DNA from: Phorcus lineatus
Lineage: Eukaryota > Mollusca > Gastropoda > Trochida > Trochidae
DNA: 64,000 bases
Direction of reading: 5' to 3'
NCBI GenBank assembly: GCA_921293015.1
Contig: OV121082.1
Location: 25,433,497-25,497,496 of the forward strand
Shown: piece after piece, positions 11,740 through 24,387 of the stretch
How the letters are laid out: every line of letters begins with the position of its first letter
Position numbering within the stretch: position 1 is the first letter of the stretch
The notes under the pieces: model-generated
Database searches by the model: none
Seen by the model: the letters and a program-made list of their open reading frames with translations, nothing else
Told to the model about the DNA's origin: nothing
Made by a program: the position numbers and the translations under genes

Positions 11740-13510
11740 TATAGTTATTGTACCGTTTTAGGCAAAATGCATGTGTTGCTCTTTCTGCCTCTGTCTACTG
11801 TGTAAGATTCACTTAATCATACTCATAACAATGGTTGGAAGGATTGCAAAGAAGAAAACTGTGTAAGTAATTTATAACACACTGTATAAAATTGTTATAG
11901 CTATGTCAGCAACATGCATATGCATAACAAACAGTAACTCACTTAATTCACAAAAAGATTCTCTAGTAAAACATATTTTTTAAACATCAAAATTGGCCAA
12001 ACAGTAAATACAGGTCCAATTTTAATGTTTGGAATTAAGGGATATGAAGACAATGATACCTTAGAAACACACTTTAATCGCCACAATGGCATTTATGCTC
12101 ACAAAAAAGAACATGAAAGTATTTCAGTTTTTTCATAATAAACTCATTTCATTTTTTAAATATGGTATTCATTGAAATTATACGTAACTATGAAATCTCT
12201 GTCATTTGTAATTGGATAAAATTAAGAGTAGAAATGTCATCGCTCTAGGTTATCGTCTTTGTATCCTCTTGACAAATAACAAAGTGCTGCAGTGAACAGT
12301 TGTGTGGTTACACTAGAGTTCATTACCCTTTCAATCTGTGAGTTCCTATCACCATAGCATCTAAACTATTTCACCAAAAGTGATGAATGCGTAAAGATAA
12401 GAGTGTTTATGGAAATTTTAATATGTTTTAGCATGTGTATCTATGTTCTATCTTCCTTGACATGTCAAAGCAAACTTTCTAAACGAAGTATGACTTTCTT
12501 TTCAGCATTAAATGTAACCGCAACTTAATAAACTCATTGAAAGGTGTTCAAAGTCATAACGCCTGCACGAGCACAACTGATACCGTAAATTACCGTAAAA
12601 GTGTCGGTGTTCGTTTTGATTTGTAAATGCTTTATTGACAGAGAATCGAAGAAGGATGACTAAGAACGTGTAGAGTAGCAGATTTCCTCTACAGATATAT
12701 TATAAGATATGTACATCCTTAGAGTAAAGCAGCACCAGTGACCAATTGAGTTACAATATACGAACAATTCAGCATTCATCTTGCAAGGATGAACATCCTT
12801 CTCGAGCACAGAACCTTCAAATCTATAAATTCGTGAACGTTACATGTAATAAGAAAGCATTGACGACAAGCGTTATATCCTCTCAGGGAAAGTCCTCTAT
12901 ATATGATATTACAACGGTTCATCTCTGCAGATTTGACAATATTATCCATTAACGTATTTCAAATTGAAATGAAAGCAATACGAAAGCCAGTGAAGATTCA
13001 GTGCGAGAGAGTCTTCTTTTGAAGAGAGGCATGAATATGGGAAACAGTACGGAAGAATTGTGGTATTTCAGAATGAACTTTGCAATGGTACTGTTTGTAC
13101 ATACTGACAATGTCAATATGACATCTTTTAAAAGAAAGGGTATTAATTCGCGGAGAACACACAGTTAATCACCAATCTCAATTTTGATTTGATAGAATCA
13201 ATGATAATGTCATGATAATAATGATTTTATTTCAAATTACAAATTACAAATCAAACTTTACTGACAGTTGTTAAGACTGTAAAAGGATTAAAAATATAAG
13301 AGTGTATACCTTAATATCCGTAAAGAGATTTGACGAAAATGATATCAGGAATGCATAGGTAAATATCAAAAGGAAATCAGTTAAGATTCCTTACCTCTTG
13401 ACAACACAATGTCCACCTCTTCTTATGTTCCTAACGTCTTTATGACTGGGACTACTTGAAGTAACATTCAGTGGCAACACGAAGACTGAGACACCGAATT
13501 TTCATGAAGC
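11740..13510. other. unassigned AT-rich DNA
   Basis: No exon with paralogue or motif support. A short ATG-initiated stretch at 12746-12952 has no recognisable domain and is treated as chance. Confidence 0.4.
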
Positions 13511-13512
13511 AA

Positions 13513-13590
13513 ATAATAATAATAATAATGGCTATCTCTAAAGCGCCCAAATCCATACACTTGTGCATGCTCATGGCGCATGTACATATA
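13513..13590 (-). repeat. retroposon-like tail with (ATT)n end
   Basis: On the minus strand GGCGC, ATGAGCATGC and GGGCGCTTTAGAGATAGCC are followed by five or six ATT units. The GGCGC/GCGCC pair and the trinucleotide tail look like the 3' end of a dispersed repeat. The body upstream is not recognisable. Confidence 0.4.
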
Positions 13591-14229
13591 CTGAAATGAA
13601 AAACTGTTCACACATATTTCCCTAATCCACAACAAAAATTGAAAATAAAAGTATCTGAGAAAGCGGCATCAACACTTCATTTGAATACAACAACATCTCA
13701 TTCGAAAAGGGTGGGTTTGTTTTTAAGTTCGAATAGATAAATGAAATCGCTAGACTCATTTAATGATAAACATTGATGAGAATGATTCACAGAACAAAAA
13801 TATGCTCGCTCATTTCGTTTTGAGAGTATGAAAACGATATTTCTGCACACGAAAGTCTTGTGTATCTAGTCGTGTTTCATCTAGTAAGCTAGTTTACTCA
13901 TTGGTACTTTTCTTATCAACGACTCCCGTAAAAATGAAAACCCACAAATGTCCGTGACTTATCAAAATGAGTACAATTCTTTGCTACTGAAGTATGAAAA
14001 AGTTTTAGATTATCCTAACATCATTGCCAGAGAATCGGAGCAAATATCGAAAAATCAACTTTATTTGTACATCTCTATGTATGAAGGTATTTTTTGTAAA
14101 GACCAATTTAAATGCAAAACTTGAACAGACAATAGTATTTCATGTACGGATTAATCTTCTCTATAAACTTGTATTTTAATTTGAAAAATATGATACAGGT
14201 ATAGTTATAATACGGAGGAATAATTAAGG

Positions 14230-14300
14230 TCGAGCTTGATTTCTTCCTCGAGTGTCAACAACATCTGGTGACTGAACTAGGAGTGATTTTAAGCTAGATT
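14230..14300 (-). pseudogene. unit 2 internal block, shared with 22.6 kb
   Basis: GTCAACAACATCTGGTGACT here matches GTCAACACCACCTGCTGACT near 22660. One minus-strand frame reads SHQMLLTLEEEIKLDL; the 22.6-kb copy reads SQQVVLTFKGGIQWQL in the same register. The preceding TCACTCCTAG could be an acceptor. Conserved register supports an exon origin, but borders are uncertain. Confidence 0.3.
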
Positions 14301-14778
14301 TGAACTGTACCTTCTAATTTGATAAGAACAATGGCATACTTTTAATCAATTCTATATTCAGCTACTGTAGAGCGTTTAAAGTTTTGATACATGTGACAAT
14401 GGACTTACCATAGTATGTAATTCATTAATTGCGCTTATCATTATTTACTGTAATTGGCATTGTTTGAACTTTACTTCACAACATTTAAATGGAGATAATG
14501 GCGTCAACTTTTGTATGAACCCGATCTAGCCTGTCATCAAGTTGAAAGACATTGGGTGCATCGGTTCAAATATACTGTGAACAAACAATGGTGTCAAAGT
14601 GAGGCAAAATGTCTTGATGCCATTGAATATAAATATGTTGATCTCCTTTTCCTTAAAAGGGTTTTCAGTGGAAATCTGAGTTTGGTTTTTAAACCTTCAG
14701 AATAGTTACATAGACAGATCAGATACCACTTTATAGTCAAGATTGAAGAGTTAATAAATTGGGTTTTAACTTGCATAC

Positions 14779-14886
14779 CTGTGACCAACTCAGATATACA
14801 AGACATGCAAACAGCAAAGGTTAATACAATCCGAATTATGTAAAATATCATTTCTTTAACAACTGCAAGCTTGTAGCAAACAACAC
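14779..14886 (-). CDS. candidate first coding exon with signal peptide, unit 2
   Basis: Bounded on the minus strand by the acceptor CCTTGTTTCAG (ending at 14887) and the donor GTCACAG|GTATGC. The ATG at 14851 follows AAAGAA and opens MIFYIIRIVLTFAVCMSC, then ISELVT, ending in phase 1. The n-region and hydrophobic core fit a secretory signal with likely cleavage after the serine/cysteine stretch. Phase 1 is the phase used by the other small exons of this array, so it could be spliced to them. The 22.6-26.2-kb unit has a diverged hydrophobic segment at the matching place (about 23.25-23.3 kb). The mature product is unknown. Confidence 0.45.
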
Positions 14887-15295
14887 CTGAAACAAGGAAC
14901 GGAATATAACATTTTTAAAAACAATAATTGTTTGTCAAGTTCATCTGTCCGTCTCATCTATCACAGCACAGGTCAATTTAGCTAAGAAAAGTCCTTCAGA
15001 TAAATCAATACATAATACGATATGAATGTCACTCAATGTTTAGAAAATGTTGGATAAAGTTAAATCAAATCTGAATCTAAAACGAAATATTACAGCCGTA
15101 AACATTAAAGTTTATAAACTATATGTCAATAAATGTATGACCTTTAACAAAGATCATTCACATACATTACATTATGTATAGGTAGTTTTTTCAACACTTA
15201 CCTCTATGTACCAATGAAGAACCAATCATTCTTGACTTTACCTTGACCAGATTAGAGGACATATCAAAACCGATACACTGACATTTCTAACCACC

Positions 15296-15500
15296 TCTAA
15301 CCATAGGAATCACCAGCTCTCAAACGATATTATCGTGATTGACGGTAAATTCAACACTCATCAATAAGGATTGTCTGAAGGGTCTCAAAGATGTTTTTTC
15401 AATTGATTTCAAAGCCCTGTATTCCCCGTTGGTGTCCTTAACTTATTCAATCGATACGAGACATACATTAGTAAGAAATGTTTATCTTGAACCTTGTCGA
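15296..15500 (-). pseudogene. unit 2 terminal exon, decayed
   Basis: Homologous to the open terminal exon at 25928-26071 (TGT-ATG-TCT-CGT-ATC-GAT start, AATTGAAA and GAGACCCTTCAGA blocks). Several in-frame stops occur here, including TGA directly after the SRID codons, and the acceptor AG is replaced by AA. This copy is non-functional. Confidence 0.45.
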
Positions 15501-16085
15501 TTAAAATGTGAACAACAGAAAGTGATGACGATCTTCATAAATGATCCATGAATTAAAGCATATCCTCTCACATAGAATGGTTACATGCCAGAGAATTACA
15601 TAATGAAGAGAGAAACACCATTCAAGTAATACTCAACGACTTTCATTTTCATAAATGGAGAATAATATTGATTTATGAATAATTAGTCTCAGCATTTACG
15701 CAGTTAAATCACACTGTGTCTTGGTAATGTTTTAGTAGACATGGATGCATTGTCCTGCCCATTTTAACTCCAAAGACAGTACTTGCACACACCATCTGCT
15801 CCGTCCACCTCTACAGTTAGTTGAAGTATTTCTTCGTTAAGCAGAGAGCGTTCTTATAGAACTATGCACAAAAGGAAACCCTGTCAAAATCTTCCAAATA
15901 CTTGTGGTAAGTTAAACCTTACGTCTGTAAAAGAGAATTTTTTTTATTTCATATGAATATCCACACTCTTACAATAGAGTCACTTACCTTAATTCTCACA
16001 ATTATTCACTCAAAGAGTTATACAGAACAATCCTCGGTATATCCTAGATTATATTTAACACTGTGTGCACAACATCACGCTCTCC

Positions 16086-16183
16086 TCAGAACACGCCACG
16101 AACATTTACATATCCAGCATATATATAGCTGCTAAAGTAAGAACACATAAATTCTAGCACAACGGGCTGAACTGGAGCCCACG
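16086..16183 (-). CDS. candidate small exon, unit 2 (AWAPVQPVVLEFMCSYFSS)
   Basis: A strong acceptor (TTTCTCTCTCTACAG) precedes CGTGGGCTCCAG. In phase 1 the frame reads AWAPVQPVVLEFMCSYFSS and stays open for 32 codons to a stop at 16086. It matches the 2223-2284 exon. Neighbouring unit 2 exons have lost splice sites, so this copy may be a pseudogene exon even though its own frame is open. Confidence 0.35.
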
Positions 16184-16339
16184 CTGTAGAGAGAGAAATG
16201 ATGATTACATGTGGTAAAGGTAATCGACTGTCTCGATTCGTACAGCAGTGTTGTGATGAAACTGAATGTTGATAATGATAATCAGTGTTGTATTTGATTG
16301 TCTCTGCCTGGTCGTGTAGGGTGAAAACAGATTTCATTC

Positions 16340-16600
16340 ATTATTTGACATCATAAAAGTTGGAGAAAGCCATACCATGATTGTTGGAATCAATAAGAGA
16401 CAGCGTTGGGAGAAATCAACTGAGAAAAAGGTTAGATACCGGCTTAGGCAATTCGTCTTTGGATGTGGATATAGAAGGGGAACAAGACTCAGATGACTAA
16501 AACAATGCGAAATTAAAGATTTAAAAAGGAGTAATCTTTCTTTCACTTGGCAAAATAAACAATAATATTGCAGGGAACAGATGATCACAATACGCTTTTT
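16340..16600 (-). pseudogene. unit 2 upstream exons, splice sites partly lost
   Basis: Two blocks correspond to the 54-nt exons of unit 1. The block near 16.54-16.60 kb reads KRIVIICSLQYYCLFCQ with a weak donor (CAAG|TGAAAG). The block near 16.33-16.40 kb reads ALSLIDSNNHGMAFSNFY but has AA in place of the acceptor AG and no GT donor. Coding register is conserved; splicing signals are not. Confidence 0.4.
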
Positions 16601-16899
16601 AGGAATTTTGGACTAAATATTATAAGGTAATGAAAAACAAATATTACAAAGCCGTTCACACAAATAATATGATTCTTTTATTGATAGTTGATTTATTCAG
16701 TGCGCAAACCCTCCCCAATGATGAAGATAACGGTTTTACTTTTTGACGGAAATAACAAGTTTGAAAAAATTCAACAAAACGTTGCTATCATAAAATGCAT
16801 TAAATTGATAACTTATGCTCAATTTATCAAGATTACTTCATTCTACTTCTTTAAATCTGAAGAAGGTTGTTGATGATGTTGAGAGTTTTAAATATATAT

Positions 16900-18470
16900 G
16901 CTAATTTCTTCAGTGTCGTGCATTTCTGTATTGATAGTGCTGTTAGTATCTAGACAGAAAGTTGCATATATTGCAATTTAGACATTTAGTTTTTTTGTTC
17001 TCTTTCAACAAATTGGTTTCAAAACTGCCTATCAAGCTTAAGACCGCCTCTTAAAGAGCCACTCCGTGATTTTCATAGCCTATTATTTACCTTTGATACG
17101 AACCTAAATATCATATGTGGTGATATGAAATCAAAACATCTTAACTTTTCATGTCCAAAATACATATATATGACAAATACTGGTTTTCCATGAAAATCTA
17201 AAAACAGCCTTATAAATGCACAGAGGTGTAGATATCACGTTCAATATACATGAATACTAGTTATATAACCTAACAAACACTATCAACTCCTTACTGCCCT
17301 CCTGGTTGTTTTAGATAAGTCTCCAAAATAACGTTTGACTATTTGACGCGCGCCACCGTCCGGTTTTCGATCATAATTGCGACGTTCTACCTTCATATTG
17401 TCACTGTAGTAAACCTACAAACTTTAGAATGTGTCTCTTTGGTGACAGTGGATACTTCGCGATCAAATGACACCATTGAATAAGTTTGGCATATATCACT
17501 CCGACAACAACACTCCGTATGCTATTAAAGTATATTGCACCGACATTTTAAAAAGTCACCGTCATACCCCGCTATCAAACTTTTATATCATGTTGTGGGT
17601 AGCAAATGAAAATGGTAGCCTCTGATTATGAAGAATTACTTACTTCATTGGCATTAAAGAAAAGTTTATCTCATATATAAATAGTTAAGGTTATGGGATT
17701 GAGGTTGCGTCAACATCATTTGGTAAAAATAAAACCTGAAAGGCTATGGAATATAAATCTACCAGCTAAGTAAAACAACAGCGATCAACACTAAATGGAG
17801 AGTTTAACGAGAAATTCTTATCACTGAAAATAATATGCTGCATGCATTGCATACTTTGATGATAACTACATTGCAAGCACATAAACCTTTCACATAAACC
17901 TTCCACCTCCAAGCTCCTAAATCAAACAAGTCTGATAAAGGTGGTAATATGTGCGCACGGTAACAGCTGGAGTGTTGGAAAGCAAAATGCCATTCGCTTG
18001 TTATAACTTTTAAACTTTATTATGTGAAATATTGTTATTTTTTTATGTTGGCCCATCATATTTGATCAGTTGAACAGAAGTACTGGCTTAAATGGTCGGA
18101 TGGGATCTTCCCTCTCTTCCTTTAACTTACAACGGTATATAAGGAAAGAAGACCGATGGATTGTTGTAATTAAACACAAAATTGGCAGCTAAGAAAACAT
18201 CCAAGACAAATATGATTTATTTATAATTATAGCAGACCCCAATTTAGGATTAAAAAGAAGGATTGCAGGTTATTTATATTTTAGCGTGGCTGACACAAAC
18301 GTTCTCTAAGAGGTAGATACATCTAATTGAAAACAATGGTTTAAAGCTGACATAGGATAAATGTAGATTAAGATGAACCGATAGATATTTGAATTAAGAA
18401 TAATATCTACAACTAAATGATACCATTACTTAAGTGCAATGTTCAGCTGTAACATTTCAATACATGTATG
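16900..18470. other. no gene seen
   Basis: AT-rich DNA without paralogue-supported exons. Slightly GC-richer around 17340-17400 (ACGCGCGCCACCGTCC), with no recognisable feature. Confidence 0.4.
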
Positions 18471-18474
18471 TTGT

Positions 18475-20625
18475 TTGTTTTTTCAAATCTTTTTATTCAT
18501 TTCATTTCCTTAGGTGTACATGAGTTCATAGAAGATAATACATTGGTAACTATTGTAAGACATTATACAGAGCTCTCCATTTGGCATTGAATGATGGTAA
18601 AGTATTATTCTTATTAGCTATAATTTTCTCAACATTGAAAACATCCTTGACAATGCTTATAAAGTGATCAATGGATAACATGTTTTTCTTAATACTTGAA
18701 ATATGTATATATTTTTTAGCCATTAAAATGATATGTGATGCTAGAAGGCTGACAGAACTATTACATAACAGAATATCTAAGTCAGATATGGCAATATCAA
18801 TATGTGTAACATGATGATTAATAAAAGTTTCAACTTTTCTCCAAAATTCATACACAAACTTGCAATTAATAAAAACATGGTACAAATTTTCAGATTCAGA
18901 TTCACAAAAAGAGCAAATATTTGTATCAATTATTTTCATTTGGGTTAGCTCTTTTCTAGTGTAAATTGCTCTATTAATAAATCTGTACTGAAAATCTAAA
19001 AGTTTTACATCTTTAGTACAATTTCTGTACTTTTTAAACACAACATCCCATTGAATATTTAAGTTAAGTTCATTTTGCCATTTCAGACATACCTTAAGGG
19101 CAGTATCATCAGCTATTAGTTTATCATAAAAACTTCTACTTCCTTTTTCTTGAGATAGCAGATCATGAAGAATTTGGCATAATGAGAGATTTTGTTTACA
19201 TGACTGATTTGTTAAGAGAGTGTTTTTCCAACTTTTTGGGATATTCAGAATTATCTTATTGTACTCAAGGATTGTCCCCTTGATACCATAAAGATTTTTA
19301 ACTTCATTGAAAGGCAAAAATTCATTATCACCCCAAATATCTCTTATTGTGTGAATACCTTTGTTAAACCAGTTTTCGATTAAGAGATTACTGTGTCTAA
19401 ACTGATGATTTAGCCATAAAGGTTCAGCCAGTATTTCTTCTACCTGAGATGTATTTATAAGATGATGTTTTTTATAATATTTACCCCATAAAGTTAAAAT
19501 TTCTTGCCAAAAAGGGTTATCAATGGGTACATGTCTATCTATATTTGCACCAAGAAGAAATATCTTATTAAATGGGAATGAGCTGGGGTTGTGACTTGAG
19601 TTTTTATTAATATACCTCCTTAGGCAAGAAAGTTTAAGTGCATATATAAAGGATCTGATATCTGTCATTCTAAGTCCACCTTCTTCATATTTTCTACATA
19701 TAGTTTTCCGTTTAATTTTATCAATCTTAACATCCCACATAAAATTATACATAATTTTGTTCAATTTTCAATGAATTCCTTTGGAGGGAAGGGAAGCACC
19801 GAAAAGATATGTACTAATGTTGATATTGCAAGAGTTTTTATAACTGTGATTTTCCCTTGTAAAGTAAGTTTTCTCTTTTTCCAACCAGCAAGAAGTCTGT
19901 TGATGGTTTGTATTCTTTTTCTAGTGTTGATCACCCATAGATCTTCCAGTTTAGGATTGAGATATATACCAAGGATGTTAAAGTCACCATCGTGCCAATC
20001 TAAGCTACTTTCTGGGCATAATTTCAATTTGCTTTCAATCATAGAGCCAATCCAAATAGCTTTAGTTTTTTCAATGTTGATTTTAAGCCCTGATATTTTA
20101 TAGAATTTGTTTAAAGTTTCTAGAGCTGCTTTAAGGCTATTTTCAGATCCATCTAAATATAACTGAGTATCGTCTGCATATTGTCCCATTTTATATTCTT
20201 CATTATTGATTTCAATACCCTTTATATCTTTGTTGTTCCTAATCATAATCCCCAGAATTTCGGCCACAAAAATGAACAAATAAGGAGAAATTGGGTCCCC
20301 TTGTCTACAACCACGTTCATTTGGGAAAAAAGAAGAAAGATGACCATTTTGGATTACACATGAAGATGCATTTTGCATCAGTATGTTTAACCATTTAGTA
20401 ATGTTGGGTCCAAAACCAAATTTCTTCATAACTTTTATTATAAAATCTTTGGAAACTGTATCAAATGCTTTCTCGAAATCAATCAGAATCAATAAACCTG
20501 GCGTGTTTTCATTTTTTAATTCATACATGATGTCATACATTAATCTGACATTGTCACTGATGCACCTACCAGGTATAAACCCTGTTTGATCAGGATGTAT
20601 GTTGACCTGCTCGACAATCATCATT
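18475..20625 (-). mobile_element. 5'-truncated L1/Tx1-like LINE, one frameshift
   Basis: The reverse transcriptase survives from motif 3 onward: TGFIPGRCISDN, then ILIDFEKAFDTV, then GCRQGDPISPYLFIF, then the catalytic QYADDTQLYLDGS, then SGLKINIEKTKAIWIGS and the thumb (LQGKITVIKTLAISTLVH). The C-terminal half (19764-18550) carries a zinc-finger-like CSFCESESENLYHVFINC typical of LINE ORF2 proteins. The reading frame changes once, at GAAAATTGAAC near 19762, where FIE-KLNKIMYNFMW would be continuous with a one-base change. The endonuclease and first RT motifs are missing, a usual 5' truncation. The 3' side ends AATAAAAAGATTTGAAAAAAC near 18480. No clear target-site duplication. The single frameshift and clean catalytic motifs suggest a fairly young copy. 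Confidence 0.85.
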
Positions 20626-20935
20626 GACAGAAAAAATCATCACAAATATTCTCTATCACAAATGATAATGATGCTTTTTCCATTTGAATAAAAGAAAGTC
20701 ATTGTGATAATGTTTCATTGGTGAAAACCGACCCTACATTAAATAATTATAATAAATTATCGAATGTTTTTTATCGAAAGAAGATTTGATGAGATTACTA
20801 ACTAATGGTTGATGTTAATAATATTACCTTGAAATCAATTACATAATTTTGTACCGTTTAGAGATGTGCTTGCAATTGTAACAAGTTCTTAATGAAAAAT
20901 GCGTAACGGGAACTTCTTTTATAGGTTAACAATAG

Positions 20936-21118
20936 TTTGAGATTCTTTTTGCATTTGATAACGTAGAACAATTGCACCACTTATACCGTGCTGTCATTGT
21001 TAACCAGCACACGTATGTGTTACACCTACTACTGACTTCTGACCTGGAAGAAATGCTTGATGTAAAGCAATGTCCCGATTGCACAACTAAAGTCGACTGG
21101 AACCAATTAGGACAGGGT
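20936..21118 (+). CDS. candidate exon, possible core-2/I-branching glycosyltransferase fragment
   Basis: An open plus-strand frame of 71 codons without an early ATG starts just after the acceptor-like TTAACAATAG and contains a donor-like CAGG|GTATGA at 21117. It reads FEILFAFDNVEQLHHLYRAV, then IVNQHTYVLHLLLTSDLEEM and LDVKQCPDC. The pattern (I.(A/V)..D.EQL.RL.RA(I/V)...Q..Y..H) is like the N-terminal part of GT14 branching enzymes, which add beta-1,6-GlcNAc or xylose in the Golgi; this is pattern memory only, and the later part does not match. The exon lies opposite a 120-codon minus-strand open frame that looks like its shadow. No further exons were found nearby, so it may be an isolated fragment. 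Confidence 0.3.
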
Positions 21119-21149
21119 ATGAAATACCCAGAAAGTGTATGTACTACTT

Positions 21150-22600
21150 GAAACAAAGATAAAATTATAAAAAAATGACTCAAACATCTCTGAAGGAACG
21201 AGCCCAATGTAGAGCAGATGTTCATCTTCGCTAGGGTTTGTAAGAAGGGATTATTTCGAGATTGGCGATGATTAACCAGGCATGACAAACAGGCACTTAT
21301 ATGTTATCAGGGGAATTTCCACTTAACGTAAGATAAACACGGCTCATCCATGCAGCTGATTAAGTGCAATTGATGCGAGGTGTACAAAGGCGTGTTCGAG
21401 AGTTGAATGTTTCATGACTTTGATCCACGAACACATCATGGTGTTATGTTTTCCACTTCAAAAAGTATTTCGTATTACTTTGAGAACTAAACAAAAATGT
21501 ATGTTCCAAATGAAAGAAATGAAACATTGATGTATTTTCTGTTACTTTTTGAAAGCATAAAATATCATTGAATGTTTTGTTTCCTAACACGTACGGCTTC
21601 ATACTACAGTAACAATATTGATGTACTTCATATAAGTACAAAACGATTAGTTTAACTTACATTTAAACAGTCAAGATATTAGTATGATTCTACTTTAAAT
21701 AATCGCTCTTTAATTTGTGTACATTTCATAGTCACGTGTCAGAGGACGATATAATATTTTTTTTAAATAAATAACCAATGATTATTAATTGAGAAAGAGA
21801 GAGAGTAAAACATGCAACCTTCTATATTGGGGAATACTATTTAGGGGAGAAAAAGATAACTTGAAAGAGTTTACAAGCATTTAAATATTGAATGTATGTG
21901 ATTCATTAGATTTCATTCACGTAAGAGTAAAAAGTATAAGAATAGGAAGATTTTCTGTATAAGAACTTCCTTCTTATGAAAATAACAAGACATTTCTTTT
22001 ATGCTAAAGAAGTTTTTATCAAGTAAACCTTGCTATTCTTAAGTTTGCCATTTCTAAATGCCTAACGAAAGCTTAAGAAAAAAACGTGCAGAAACTGAAA
22101 AATTGTTATTCACACATATTGGTTCTTCGTCGAAGATTTGAAAAAATAATCAGTCATATTAAAGTTCAAATTCATGCTTTCATAATTCCTATGAAGGGTG
22201 GGGTTACGTATTGTCTACTCAAGGGTTTAATAATATATATTACAAATATGCATGTAGTTATGTTTTCACATCATTATTTTAGAATATAAAACAAACCGTA
22301 TTTCTATCATATTTGGACAGGTACTTCTGAGTGAGTGTAATGAGACAAGGGTACATTTTCAGCACACTCAAGGTTAATTTTGCAATGGAAACTCCTGGCA
22401 CTCCGATTGTCAAAACAGCTTAAATAATACAGCATATGTACAGCATTAGAAGGAACATTTAGATTTAGATTAGAAGGTATAAAAACAGAGATTAGCTCAA
22501 TAAGCGGGGTGGTGGGGTGGTGGCTGTGTTTCAATGAACCAAATAGTTAATTTCATAAGGAAGTACCGCCTGGCGACACTGCAATTAAAGTGCAATACAT
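21150..22600. other. unassigned AT-rich DNA
   Basis: Short GA-rich run near 21790-21805. No supported gene. Confidence 0.4.
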
Positions 22601-22609
22601 TCAAAAACG

Positions 22610-23420
22610 TCCACAGAGATTAAGCTACACCAGTTGCCACTGAATTCCTCCCTTAAATGTCAACACCACCTGCTGACTTGGGTATGATCGATCCTGAACT
22701 TATAACCTCAAGCAAAACTAACTGCAATTATTCCGATTCATCAGAATCATAACAGACCAATTCAAGCATCATGAAAGTCAAACGCTTTAATGAATTACTC
22801 AAACTGACCATTTTTAAGCATGTTAAAACAATATCAAATTCTAAACAAGCTGGGAGATGTAGCATAAGTGAACTGTAACTACCACAACTAGCGTACATTG
22901 TTGTATATGTATAATTTAAATGGTAATTGTATATATGTCTTGACTGATTACCATATTCTTACAACACACAACATTTATTCTAAATTTTAATACTTTTTAT
23001 TTTCATAAGTCGCATGGTTATCTAGTCATGTCTTCAGTCTTGTATAAAAAGTTTTTTTTATAAAGTTTCATTGGTATCATCTACTTCGCAATTTGAAATA
23101 ATTAGCACAATATTCCAAATTGGTGAAGTGTTATTTTGGTAGATCGAGTGTATTTGTGTATGTCGAAAGATGAAAAACGACTAAAGTACATTCTACATGT
23201 TGCATTCGAAATACACTGAAAGAATTCAAATTTAGAACAAGCCAAACAAGACATAATTCTGTACTAACTGGGTTGGTTATAGACAAGATATAACATTAAC
23301 AGAAACACAAATATAATGCAGGTATATGACAGATATCAGTTGGAGCTTGTCAAATCCAATTAACCATCTCATCTATCACAGAAAAATTCCTTTACTTCCA
23401 AAATCCTTCTGGGAAGAATC
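22610..23420 (-). pseudogene. unit 3 blocks of the small-exon array
   Basis: About 22630-22690 matches 14230-14290, and 23360-23375 carries the landmark CATCTATCACAG. Immediately after the landmark, on the minus strand, ATG-AGA-TGG opens MRWLIGFDKLQLISVIYLHY, comparable in position and first residues with MRYLNKLD near 780 and MRRTDELD near 14950. These could be 5' exons or leaders of successive paralogues; none can be closed into a full gene. Confidence 0.3.
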
Positions 23421-24303
23421 AATATATTGTACTGCAGTAGTGGAATACGAACTCATCAATGATCTCTGAAGACCATCGTAACCACGCTGGACATCCCAAT
23501 GTATCTTAGATCTTAATTCCAGTGAATTACGTTCAACAAAGATTGGCTAATGTAGTTTACGTCGACCAATCATTTCCCCTTTGAAACGTGGCCCTTTTTA
23601 ATTCCATCTTCAGTACCATCTTCTGTTCTCTAAGAATAATTCAAATATTTTTGTATGCAATGGACATTTCAAGTATTCAAGAATTTCAACTTTAAAAAAA
23701 GTACTAAAGCGGACATAATGGCAGCCATTCAGGCTGCTTCATTCCTTCATTGATAAGAGAACCGCCGTTTCCTCACAGACTCTGTTCACATGATTCATGT
23801 TCACCGATAACAACTGAAGGCTTGCTCTTTTCTTTATGAGTTTTACACAACAACCAAAAACAATGAAAAATGAATTTGAATGGAATTGGCATTTTGTTTA
23901 TTTTTAGTGTCTTCATCACTTGTTTCTCTCGGTTACATCTGTTAACTTTTAACCAAATGACACCATTTCAGCGTATGAATATATATAATCAGCATGTGAA
24001 AAAGTAACAGAGATTTTCCTGTGGATAAATATATCGACATGAAAACAATTCTTTCAACTGGTATGCAAATCCGGTGATACATCAAGCAATGTTATTTGTA
24101 ATCGACAATTTGAAAAACATTCGGATTGTTTGTTTTCTGAGAATTGACGTTCGGACATGTCCATATGATGTTGAGGTCGATCGAAACCTCCATAGTTTGA
24201 GGCCAAGTCTGAATGATTGACTGAAAGGATGTTGAAGGTTAACCTGGTCGCCACTGTCTTTCGGTGCTTGGCTCGATCCTATGTAATAAGCAGCTTAATA
24301 ACG

Positions 24304-24308
<5 letters not shown>

Positions 24309-24384
<76 letters not shown>
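24309..24384. repeat. (TA)n microsatellite
   Basis: About 38 uninterrupted TA units on the 3' side of the Penelope-like element. Confidence 0.95.

Positions 24385-24387
<3 letters not shown>

Noticed and set aside
7860-11740. CRISPR-like or satellite interpretation of the regularly repeated blocks
   Set aside because: Repeat units are hundreds of bases, unevenly spaced and bounded by transposon-type ends.
19771-20589. Three plus-strand open frames inside the 18.5-20.6-kb LINE
   Set aside because: Antisense shadows of the reverse transcriptase.
20926-21288. 120-codon minus-strand open frame
   Set aside because: It overlaps a plus-strand frame with better exon signals and has no recognisable domain; treated as a shadow.
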